Origin: Zingiber officinale
Taxonomy: Eukaryota > Streptophyta > Magnoliopsida > Zingiberales > Zingiberaceae
Length of the DNA: 64,000 nucleotides
Assembly: GCF_018446385.1 (NCBI RefSeq)
Contig: NC_056000.1
Location: 78,130,688-78,194,687 of the forward strand
Direction: 5' to 3'
In this document: piece by piece, positions 22,848 through 32,600 of the stretch
Position numbering within the stretch: the first letter of the stretch is position 1
Layout: every line of letters begins with the position of its first letter
Notes under the pieces: model-generated
What the model was told of the DNA's origin: nothing
The model's input: the letters and a program-made list of their open reading frames with translations, nothing else
Databases searched by the model: none
Position numbers and translations under genes: made by a program

Positions 22848-24582
22848 CGCTACTACAGTAACATGTGGGTGGTCCAATACTCTGGTATAAAAGCTAGACT
22901 CGTAGTTTTCACTTTCTAGTATTCTCCATTCCCATTTTATCTATTTATTATAACTATTCTCTTTTCATATCGAATGATCAATCAAGTTAACATTTTCATA
23001 TAAAGTATGCTAATCCATTATCATAGGGTTCATAGATAAAAAGTTACAAGTATCAAACGGTATGAAATACCAAGGAGCATGAAAGATCAAGCAAATCTAA
23101 AAGACAGGTATCAAGAAAGAGTAATTCATAATATCTGTTTAGTTTTTAAAACATCCTTTCTCATCTTAATTCTCATACAAAGCCATATATAAACAGTAAA
23201 TAATATCAATTATTTATTCTTCAATAATTTTATTATTTTAACTCATTTCGTTATATGTAATACCATTTTAATTTCCCTTTTTAAAAATAATTATACAAAC
23301 ATATATAATCTTATTTATCTTTTTATTCATACATATAGATAAATATATAAGAATTAAAGGATAGATGCATTCACTTTATATAGAACAAATTTGTTGAGTG
23401 CTGGCATCTCATCATGCTTCACTCGAGCTTTATCTACAAAAGTAACTCAAATAATTAAAATATTACCTAATAAGAATAACTATAGAAAATATGAACATTA
23501 TCTATAACTCAAAGTTGAAGGATTATTTTCAATCTTGCTTCTTTGTAATATTTCTCATTTCTAAATCATTCATTATAATCTAATAATTTATCCATGCTAA
23601 TTACAAATCAATTAACATAACGTATGCCTTCTAGGATTACTGTTGTTGATGGAAAAGAGGGTAATAATGTGTCTTTGTTATTAGGAGAGAGCAACAATTA
23701 GGATTATTTTTCCTTCATCACGGATAGTCTCAGCTAGTCTCGGCGAGCTCTGACGAACTTCGGAGATGCTGCTACGAAAAGGACAACAGCTTTGGGAAGA
23801 AAATGAAAAGTAACAATACCAATTAAGAAAGGCTAAAAAGTCACGATGAGCTTTGGTGAAGACAATAGTTAGCTTCGATGACTGTTATATTTTGATATAA
23901 AAGAGGGCAACAATCAGGGATGAAACCACCCCAAAAGCTAGGGTGGGCTCCAGGTTAGGCATTTTTTTTTTTAAGTTAGTAATATGTATTGAGTTTTAGT
24001 TTTTTATTGGACTTAAACCCTAAGTAAATTATTTTGACCTATAACCCATTAATTTTCTTTTAACCTAATAAAACGTAGGAAACTCATAACCAAATAACGT
24101 GGCATAATCTGACTATTTTTAGTCAAGAAACATGAATCAATTTGAAAACTAAGACTCTAGTTCGTGGCTCCATTTCTACCAAAGCTGCCTGCTCTGATCT
24201 TCCCTGTAGGAGGAGAGGTGCAGGAGGCGGGTAAAAACATAAATAAGAAAAATAAAGAACAGGGGAGAATACGAAGGGCAAAGAGAAAAAGAATGGAGCG
24301 GTATGGTGATGGAATGCGGTTGGAATAGTACAAATAAACCGATAAAATCTCCATAGACAAAATATGTATCTAGAATAATAAGGTGCTTTATCTGATAATA
24401 GATGCAAATATGGAAGACAAAAAAAAGTTCAAATATCAAAGGATATTCATTCACGGCCTACAGCCAGGCCATGATCAATTAATTCATAGTTTAGATTCAA
24501 ATAATACTAAGTAGATAACGATGTCAACCACTAGCAGCGACTTAACAGCCCATGCGAGGGGTGGATCGGGGTAAAACTCCGC
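22848..24582. other. Intergenic region; right end is the Hsp70 3' flank
   Basis: I find no gene. At the left, the second half of the 52-bp duplication continues into 'tactctggtataaaagc', which has a TATA look but no downstream ORF. Around 23,640-23,940 there are two copies of an 'aaaagagggcaacaat' motif. The last 150 bases or so before 24,583 should include the Hsp70 3' UTR on the minus strand. I cannot place a poly(A) site with confidence. Confidence 0.4.
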
Positions 24583-27500
24583 TTAATCAACCTCCTCAAT
24601 CTTCGGCCCTGCACCACTGGCACCAGCTGAAGGCCCATCCTCATCCATTCCACCAGGCACGTCACCGCCCTGGTACATTTTAGCAATGATGGGGTTGCAG
24701 ATGCTCTCCAACTCCTTCATCTTGTCATCGAATTCATCAGCCTCCGCCAGTTGATTGGCTTCGAGCCATTGGATCGCCTGCTCAATCGCGTCTTCAATCT
24801 TCTTCTTGTCTGCTGCAGGCAGCTTGGATGCAATCTTGTCGTCCTTGATAGTGTTTCTCATGTTGTAGGCGTAGTTTTCCAAGGAGTTCTTCGATTCCAC
24901 CTTTTTCTTGTGCTCCTCGTCCTCGGACTTGTACTTCTCTGCTTCCTGCACCATCTTTTCAATCTCCTCCTTGCTGAGCCTGCCCTTGTCATTGGTAATG
25001 GTGATCTTGTTCTTCTGTCCAGTTGTCTTGTCCTCGGCGGACACATTCAAGATACCATTAGCATCGATGTCAAAACAAACTGTGATCTGAGGTACACCAC
25101 GGGGAGCAGGTGGTATTCCTGAGAGTTCAAATTTTCCAAGCAGGTTGTTGTCTCTGGTCCTGGTTCTCTCACCCTCGTATACCTGAATCAAGACTCCAGG
25201 TTGATTGTCTGAATAGGTAGAGAAGACTTGCTCTTTCTTTGTGGGGATGGTGGTATTCCTGGGGATCAAGACGGTCATAACACCTCCAGCAGTCTCCAAA
25301 CCTTGGGAAAGTGGAGTGACATCCAAAAGGAGAAGGTCCTGCACCTTCTCATTGCCCTCACCACTAAGAATAGCAGCCTGAACAGCAGCACCATAAGCAA
25401 CAGCCTCATCAGGATTGATACTCTTGCAGAGCTCCTTGCCATTGAAAAAGTCCTGCAACAACTGCTGCACCTTTGGGATTCTGGTGGATCCACCAACAAG
25501 AACCACATCATGGACCGTGCTCTTGTCCATCTTAGCATCTCTCAGACACTTCTCAACAGGCTCCATACATTTCCTAAAAAGGTCCATGTTAAGCTCCTCA
25601 AACCTGGCCCTTGTGATGGTAGTGTAGAAATCAATGCCCTCGTATAAGGAATCAATTTCAATGGTGGTTTGTGCAGTGGAAGAAAGTGTCCTCTTTGCCC
25701 TCTCGCATGCAGTCCTCAGCCTCCTCAGTGCCCTAGGATTCCCAACGATATCCTTCTTGTTCTTCCTCTTGAACTCTTGAACAAAATGATTAACCATGCG
25801 GTTATCAAAATCCTCACCTCCAAGATGAGTGTCCCCTGCAGTGGCCTTGACCTCAAAGATACCCTCCTCGATGGTAAGTAGAGAGACATCAAAAGTGCCA
25901 CCACCAAGATCAAAAATGAGAACATTCTTCTCACCCACACTGCTTGACTTCTTGTCAAGTCCATAGGCAATAGCAGCAGCAGTGGGCTCATTGATGATCC
26001 TCATCACATTCAGTCCAGAAATGACACCAGCATCCTTTGTGGCCTGGCGCTGGGAGTCATTGAAGTAAGCAGGGACAGTGACAACAGCATTCTTCACAAC
26101 AGATCCAAGATAGGCTTCAGCAATTTCTTTCATCTTGATTAAGACCATAGAAGATATTTCTTCAGCTGCAAACTGCTTCTCCTCCCCCTTGTAATTAACA
26201 ACAATCATAGGCTTGTCACCAGGACCAGAAATAACCTTAAATGGCCAGAGCTTGACGTCACTTTGGACGGATGCATCGGTGAAGCGCCTCCCAATCAAAC
26301 GCTTTGCATCTGAAGAATGAAAATATACAATATTAGGTTAATTACAATCAAGCAACAGCAAATTCACAAGAAAGAAAAAAAATGAAATTATAAAAAAAAA
26401 AGGAACAAAATAAGTATGGTAATCAAGTTTAAACCAAACATCAATCAGATACGCCATGAAAAGCAAAAACAAACCAGAATTATAATTTTAAGAAACCCTG
26501 TGGTAAATAGAAATGACCCTTTACCTCTTAACACTAACAATTGACTTGGTAAAATAGCTAATATAATGTAGTGTCTATCAAATATTTAACTTTCATATGC
26601 TTCTTTTTAAGCTTCTGAATTCTCTGGGTAAGCTTATTCTTCAAGAGAGTGAAGATAATAAGAAGTATCATGTCTTGTTGTGACAATAATAACAATTGCA
26701 GACGGAAAGAATAAATCAGGTAGCAAGGAACCACAAATCATTATAATAAATTTTAAAAATCTTTGAACAAAGTTGTCAATTCCAAGTAAAAAATACATCT
26801 GGAGAAATCTTTGAACAAAGTTCTTAATTGGCAGCATTTGAATTCAACTTTTTAAAATTAATTTCACCAAAACTTTGTAAAATTCTGCATCTGGAGAAAA
26901 AAAAAATGAGAAAAGGGGATAAAAAAATTTCCTTCTATAAGTACAAAACCAAGAGTACATTTAAGCTAACAAAATTGTTAACAGATTATTCAAATAGAGA
27001 GCACCTGTCAGACAAATCAGAAATATAGTTTGACAAAAAAAAAAAGACGCCAAAACATCCCTCAGCAACCTACGGACAAACTAAAAAACTGGAATCCGAA
27101 AACACAAAACTATAAAATACAAGATATGCTTTAGATGGATAAAATTTAGGACTACTACATTTAATACGAACAGATTTAATCAGATAAAAAACTAAACTAC
27201 CTTCCATGCATCATTGTTACGATAAATGATTAATTTTGTATGAAAATGACAAACCAAAAATAAACACACAAGATTGAAAATAAAAATAAACCTTTTGGAC
27301 TAAGTTGAAGTTTTTATCTCAATTTACACGAGTTCAAATTTTTGAAACCAACTTAGATGTACGTTAATTTCCATGTCTGGAGAAAATAAACATACATCAA
27401 GCTAGAGCTTGAAAGTTAAGTTCTCAAAATGTTAGCAGAGCACTCTACTCGTTAGAGACACTCAACTTCAGCAATTAAGTACTATCGGATCCAAGGAAAA

Positions 27501-28035
27501 CAACCTATGCAAAACTCGAATCTCATATCAAATTAATTGATGCACTAATATAATCCAGAATGAACTTATTCTAAACCATAAACATTAACTCTAAACAGAT
27601 CCAACCAGATCCAATGGAACAACGAGACTAAAGCGTCACAATTTATAATATCTCATCATCCAGATCACAAAATTTGCACCGAAGCATAATAATAACAGCT
27701 GAGAAGCTAGATCTATATCCCCAACAACTAACGGACAGATTTTTAACAACTAAAACAGTAAAAGGATACCAGAATATGCACGACTGAAATAAAATATCCA
27801 GATCTAGAGGAGGATACTTACCGAACACGGTGTTGATAGGGTTCATGGCCACCTGGTTCTTAGCGGCGTCACCGATGAGGCGCTCGGTGTCTGTAAAGGC
27901 GACATAAGACGGCGTTGTGCGATTGCCCTGGTCGTTAGCGATGATCTCGACCCGATCGTGCTGCCATACACCGACGCACGAATAGGTGGTGCCGAGATCT
28001 ATCCCAATAGCCGGTCCATCACCCTTTCCGGCCAT
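24583..28035 (-). CDS. HSP70: Cytosolic heat shock cognate 70 kDa protein (Hsp70), two exons
   Basis: This is an ATP-dependent chaperone of the cytosol and nucleus that works with J-proteins and nucleotide exchange factors. Exon 1 is 28,035-27,822, the intron is 27,821-26,310 (1,512 bp, GT-AG) and exon 2 is 26,309-24,583. The join falls in codon 72 (Asp), giving 646 residues. Family signatures are present: IDLGTTYS (12-19), [14 protein letters not shown] (203-216), [15 protein letters not shown] (340-354) and the C-terminal EEVD that binds TPR co-chaperones and marks the cytosolic class. A single intron after about 71 codons is usual for plant cytosolic HSC70 genes. In the interdomain linker, 'DVTPLSQG' carries Gln407 where Leu is usual. 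The frame is intact and looks functional. A perfect heat-shock element lies upstream. Confidence 0.97.
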
Positions 28036-28144
28036 TATCTCGGCAGATCAAAGGCGTCAGAAACGCGGAGGAAGAAACACAATGAAACTCAGCCGCTAGG
28101 GTTCGTAAGGTAGAGAGGAAGAGCAGGTTGGGCTGGGAGAGTGA

Positions 28145-28176
28145 TTATATAGCAGATTCCAGGTTCCAGAATGTTC
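28145..28176 (-). promoter_or_regulatory. Hsp70 core promoter: TATA box and perfect heat-shock element
   Basis: On the minus strand TATATAA occupies 28,151-28,145, about 110 bp upstream of the ATG. Directly upstream is GAAcaTTCtgGAA (28,176-28,164), three alternating nGAAn units at exact 5-bp spacing, the minimal functional heat-shock factor site. An extra TTC at 28,157-28,159 is out of register. This arrangement predicts heat-inducible transcription on top of any constitutive level. Confidence 0.85.
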
Positions 28177-28183
28177 CAATGAC

Positions 28184-28814
28184 GTGTTCATCGACGCCCG
28201 ATCCGTTATGGACGGGCCGGCATTGACTGACTGGGGATCCTCTCTAAAAGAGCTTGTAAACAAGAAAGCGTTCGCAGATCTTAGCCGTCAAAATGGTTCT
28301 GGTCCAGATAAACAACGGCTGTGTTCGAACTCGAATGGTTTAATTATTGCAGACTATCCCATCAGGGAAGCCTGGTCTATTACGGAGCTCAATTGTTACA
28401 AGTCAACAATGACGACGGTATATGTATGAATGCTGTATTCTTAAAGTCACCTGCGTGTCTATTGGCAAACTAACACGTGGCCCCTATAAATCCGTCGACG
28501 TGATTGGTGGAGAGGTGAAGGGAAAATTGAGTACTTTACCAACGTTGACCCGTTCAATTACGATGTGAAACGGCAATGCTTCTACCCAATTCCAATTGCT
28601 ATCTCCACAATATTTTCTTTTTCCTTTTAATGTATATAAAAATTACTTTTAAATTGAAACAAATATTTTAAAAATCATCGAGGATTTTTATGAAGTTGTT
28701 TAGTGATAAATAGTAATGATGGGTGATGCAGTGAGGTGTTGACGATGAAGGGTCTCATTCTACTATCACGATGAAAACTAAAGATAAGGTGGTCAATATG
28801 TAGATGGTATAGGT
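28184..28814. other. Intergenic region upstream of Hsp70, up to the gypsy LTR
   Basis: No convincing gene. The 81-codon ORF at 28,184-28,429 starts inside the Hsp70 promoter and resembles nothing I know. The left part may hold further Hsp70 regulatory sequence. The right part (about 28,600-28,800) is A/T-rich. Confidence 0.4.
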
Positions 28815-29579
28815 CGATTGGGAGAAGCATGCCCCGATCGGAGAGAAGGTTTCGATCCGTCGTCGCCTTCGATACGGGGAACAATCAAACAACTGACGCT
28901 CAATGGAGAACAACGTGCAAAAGCGCCTGGCATCGACAGAGTTCAACTTTGGTCGAGCGGCTATCCGTTCGACCTAACAACAGGTCTCGACAGTAGCAGA
29001 GTGGAACTTCGGTCAAGCAGACATAAGGAGTATCGAGATTCTTGTCGACCGGACCGGGTACCAGAGCGGCGAATAGCAGACCAAGTGGTCAACCCATTCG
29101 GCCTAGCGGTACAGTACATTGATATCCATCAACATCCTTTTGGGAATTGGCATCACCGACACCGAGCATGGTCTGTCAAAAGATCGTACGGCGGAAGCTT
29201 CCACTGTCACTTCAGAGATGTGCTCGGTCCGTTAAGGTATTGTGTCAAGAACACTTTACTGACAAGTCTTTTCAAGAAATGTTTTGAGAAGCGGGCTCAC
29301 CTTGGGAAGCGTGCACACGTGCTACCAAAGCTCTATATAAAGGGGGTCCAAGTATCGGCGAAGGTATGCGATATTCACTATTTGTGCTAGTCTTCTTATT
29401 ACTCCACTTTCCATTCCATCGCCAGTGACTGACTTGAGCGTCGGAGGGCCAACGCTAAGGACCCCTTCCCTGCTCGGCATTGATGTAGTCTGTGTTGCAG
29501 GTCTGCATGGAGTCCACAGGAGGTCAGCATGAGCGCTACATTCCCAGCTTTCCATCTCTTCGACTTTCGGACAGAATCA
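28815..29579 (+). repeat. Gypsy 5' LTR (left boundary approximate)
   Basis: The LTR shares with the LTR at 10,750-11,895 and the fragment at 59,643-59,913 the blocks 'tcgtacggcggaagcttcc' (about 29,185), 'ctatataaaggggg' (TATA, about 29,333), 'gacttgagcgtcggaggg' (about 29,431) and 'gatgtagtctgtgttgcagg'. It ends near 'cggacagaatca' (29,579), four bases before the primer site. The 190-codon ORF across it (28,818-29,390) is not conserved as a protein in the other LTRs. Confidence 0.7.
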
Positions 29580-29582
29580 TAT

Positions 29583-29598
29583 TTGGCGTCGTCTGTGA
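29583..29598 (+). other. Gypsy primer-binding site
   Basis: TGGCGTCGTCTGTGAG is one or two changes away from the TGGCGCCGTCTGTGGG typical of Tat-lineage elements. It sits just after the LTR end and about 30 bp before the gag ATG. Confidence 0.7.
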
Positions 29599-29626
29599 GA
29601 CCGTCACCTGCATCCGAGCCGAGAAG

Positions 29627-30865
29627 ATGAAGGGCACTGGACGACTCACCGCCGTGACGCTCACTCAGGAGGAGCTTGAGATGCTCCTTCAAGCCCGAGC
29701 AACAAAAATACTTGAGCAACAATAATAACATACGCTAGCCGATCGGCAAGCACCACAGCCGGCAACATCAGCGGCCGGTAGACGAGCGGGGCAAGAAGAC
29801 CGAGCGGAACAAATCTTCGTATGGGGGCAGAACAGAAGGTCGACCGGCACACAGGAGGAGGCGCCGCCCGTGTCGATCCCCTTTCATCGTGCCATGTTCC
29901 AAACCCCCTCGGAGATAGCACAGGCGCATCAAGAGCGGGGATCGTCTTCGGATAATGCTCTCGTTCGGGATGCACGAAAAGGCAAGGCACCCTGGAACAA
30001 CACGACACCCGAGCAGATCAACCGACGGTTCTTAGAGGAAATCTTACAAGACCGTCTGCCCTGACACTATACCTCGTTGGCGATCGAGACGTACAACGGA
30101 TCGACCGATCCAAATGATCATCAGGATCGGTTCAACAATGAGTCCACGCTGCACCAGTATACAGACGGAGTGAAGTGCAGAGTCTTTCTCACTAAGCTTT
30201 CCGGATCGATGCAGCGTTGGTTCCGAAGACTGTTGGACGACTCGATACGAAGTTTCAAAGATTTCCAAGCCGCGTTCCAGCATCATTTTGCCAGCAGCCG
30301 ACACTACCAGAAGATGAGCGTCAGCCTCTTTGCCCTAAAGCAAGGGCCCAAGGAAGCGCTCCGAGCGTATATCTAGCGTTTCAACCAAGTGGTCATGGAC
30401 ATCCCCTCGGTCTCATTCGATACAATAATAAACGCTTTTACTCAGGGGCTCACCGAGAGAGATTTTTTCCGATCACTCATCAAGAAGCTGCCCAGGGACT
30501 TCGATCACATGCTCAAGAAGACCAACGAGTATATAAACGTGGAAGAAGTCCAAGCGGCCAGGAGAAAAGAGGTGTCGACCGAGCGCCGACCATCGAGCAA
30601 TCATCAGCCGCCCAAGGGGCCGAGGGCCGAAGGAGCGCGACCGCACCAAGAGATCAGGACACATGTCGTGCAGCATATGGCTTCCGGTCGTCCAAAGACA
30701 GCAAAAGGCAAGTTGTGGACACCGATGTTTTGTTCTTTCCATCAGTTGATGACCCACAACATGCATGATTGTCGCGATCTGACACCGATCGTCAGCCGAC
30801 CGACACCAAGAGGGTACCGCCGCCGATCTCCTTCTCCCGATCGGCAACAAAGACACAGATCAACC
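29627..30865 (+). pseudogene. Gypsy gag remnant, interrupted by copy 1
   Basis: The frame starts at the ATG at 29,627 ('MKGTGRLTAVTLTQEELEML'). It runs through 'AIETYNGSTDPNDHQDRF' (about 30,080) and the retrotransposon gag core ('SGSMQRWFRRLLDDSIRSF', 'FALKQGPKEALRAYI'). After 'FCSFHQLMTHNMHDCRDL' it reaches 'RQQRHRST', where copy 1 enters. In-frame stops occur after about 34 codons, near 30,061 and near 30,375. The sequence resumes at 38,217 with 'GRREEQRREP'. The HNMHDC segment corresponds to the zinc-finger-like motif at the end of Tat gag proteins. Confidence 0.88.
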
Positions 30866-32444
30866 TGTTGGTGCAACATCACTCAGGTCAAGGTTGACCT
30901 GGTTGACCAAGCTTGAGTCTTGGTTTGAGTTTCGATGTTTGACAATGCAAGGTTGATTGAAGAAGAGTCAAGTAGGTCAAAGATGACCGGATACTTGACT
31001 GGGAAGTCCTAGTGAGTGAAGCTAGGCAGGAGGAAAATCCTGGTGAGTGAAGCCAGGTGAAAGACCTAGTGAGTGAAGCTAGGCAATTGGGAAGTCCTAG
31101 TGAGTGAAGCTAGGCAGGAGGAAAATCCTGGTGAGTGAAGCCAGGTGAAAGACCTAGTGAGTGAAGCTAGGCAATTGGGAAAGTCCTGGTGAGTGAAGCC
31201 AGGCAAGAGAAATCCAAATGGGTCAAGGTTGACCAGACATCTGGTGAGAGTCCAAGTAGGTCAAAGGGATTGACCGGATACTTGGCACGAGAAAGAAAAG
31301 TCCAAGTAGGTCAGAGGGACTGACCGGATACTTGGCAAGAAGAGAAAAGTCCAAGTGGGTCAAAGGGATTGACCAGACACTTGGTGAGAGAGTCCTAGCT
31401 GGTCAAGGGTGACCGGATGCTATGTCTTATGTACCAACAAGTCATGGTTGACTAGATGTTGGTTTAGGGGGCTTTAGACTTGGTTTTGGACAAAAACCAA
31501 GGTTTGGATTGATCCGTGGATTGATCCAGCAGGTTTGGATTGATCCGTGGATTGATCCAGCAGGTTTGGATTGATCTGTGGATTGATCCAGCAGGTTTGG
31601 ATTGATCCGTGGATCGATCCAGCAGATCTGGATCGATCCAGAAGATCCAGAAGATCCGGATCTTCTGGATCGATCCACTGATCGATCCGCCGATCGATCC
31701 GGTGAGTCCTCGCGAACAGAACCCCTCTGGATCGATCCGTGGATCGATCCAGAGGTCCCAATCGATCAGTGGATCGATTGGGACGCTGCTGCTTCGCGCG
31801 ATAAGCGCTGGATCGATCCGTGGATCGATCCAGGCATTTTTCCAGAGCACAGAGGCGCTCTGGATCGATCCGTGGATCGATCCAAAGCCTCCCCGATCAA
31901 TTGGGAGCAATCCAATCGATTGGGATTCGACCGTTGGCGTCGTTTATAGCTGTTGGCGTGCGATTCCTTCAGGATCTCTTCTCCGATTCACTCCAGATTT
32001 CTCGCCAGCTCCTCCACAGCACTCACAAAGCTCAGATCGCCAGTTCTTGAAGGATCTTGGAAATTTTCCAAGTCAAGAGGCGGATCAAAGCCAAGAAGAG
32101 AAGCTAGGGTTAGGGTTTATACTCATTGTAAGCTTGTAAGCTTGTATTTCTTGTATCCTTTCCCTCTCTTCTTGTATTGAGTCTTGTAGGGCTTCTCCGC
32201 CCTTGGTAGTTACCATAAAGGAGAGTTTTATTTAGTGGAGGGTGTGTGTGTTGGTGTGGATCCTTGGATTAGTCACCTCTTGTGAGGTGGATACCAAGTA
32301 AACCAACCGTGTTAGCGTTGTGTGATTGTTTCTTTGTATTTCCGCTGCACATCTTTGAAGGAACAAGCAACGCCAAGCAACGCCGAGCAACGAGCGAGCG
32401 CGACAAGCTATTCACCCCCCCTCTAGCTACTTTTGGTCCTAACA
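30866..32444 (+). repeat. Copy 1 5' LTR with hairpin array and ATCGAT palindromes
   Basis: In order it carries a hairpin-cassette array (about 30,985-31,430), a block of GGATCGATCC-type palindromes (about 31,500-31,930) and a region with 'ctagggttagggttt' (about 32,104). A pyrimidine-rich, T-rich stretch and the terminal 'gctattcaccccccctctagc' close to CCTAACA follow. The many ORFs here reading 'GSIRGSIQ' or 'DRSADRS' are translations of the palindromes, not proteins. Confidence 0.92.
30985..31430. repeat. Hairpin-cassette array in the copy 1 5' LTR
   Basis: About eleven units. The short kind is CCTAG (31,008-31,012), TGAGTGAAG loop (31,013-31,021), CTAGG (31,022-31,026), alternating with CCTGG/CCAGG forms. 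The long kind is CCAAGTA (31,252-31,258), inner GGTCAA (31,259-31,264), AGGGA loop, TTGACC (31,270-31,275), TACTTGG (31,279-31,285). A neighbouring unit has GGTCAG paired with CTGACC, a compensatory change. The array is repeated in the 3' LTR at 36,820-37,260. Confidence 0.85.
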
Positions 32445-32446
32445 AG

Positions 32447-32458
32447 TGGTATCAGAGC
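32447..32458 (+). other. Copy 1 primer-binding site
   Basis: TGGTATCAGAGC, complementary to the initiator tRNA-Met 3' end, starts two bases after the LTR end. Confidence 0.93.
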
Positions 32459-32600
32459 GAGGCCGCTCTTCACCGGAATCATCGCCGGAAGGGTCAAGCA
32501 TAACAAGAAAAGCTAGAGGGGTGAAGAAGTTGGAGCAAATTCTTCAAGTTCAAGATTTTATCAAGCTCAACTTCAAGATGGACTTGGATTTGACACAAGG

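Noticed and set aside
24751-25991. Plus-strand and alternate-frame ORFs inside the Hsp70 gene
   Set aside because: Shadows of the conserved Hsp70 frame on the opposite strand.
28818-29390. 190-codon ORF
   Set aside because: It spans the gypsy LTR including its TATA region and is not open in the other LTR copies.
30985-31430. CRISPR-like look of the regularly spaced repeats
   Set aside because: Plant nuclear DNA inside an LTR; repeats are the hairpins themselves, unequal in length, with no unique spacers. The same applies to the 60-bp repeats at 7,427-7,654.
31442-31949. Overlapping ORFs on both strands with repeats such as 'GSIRGSIQ', 'DRSADRS' and 'WIDPWIDP' (also 37,298-37,943 and 35,562-35,812)
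   Set aside because: They are six-frame translations of GGATCGATCC palindromes, which stay open in all frames. No start context or conservation as a protein between the two LTRs.
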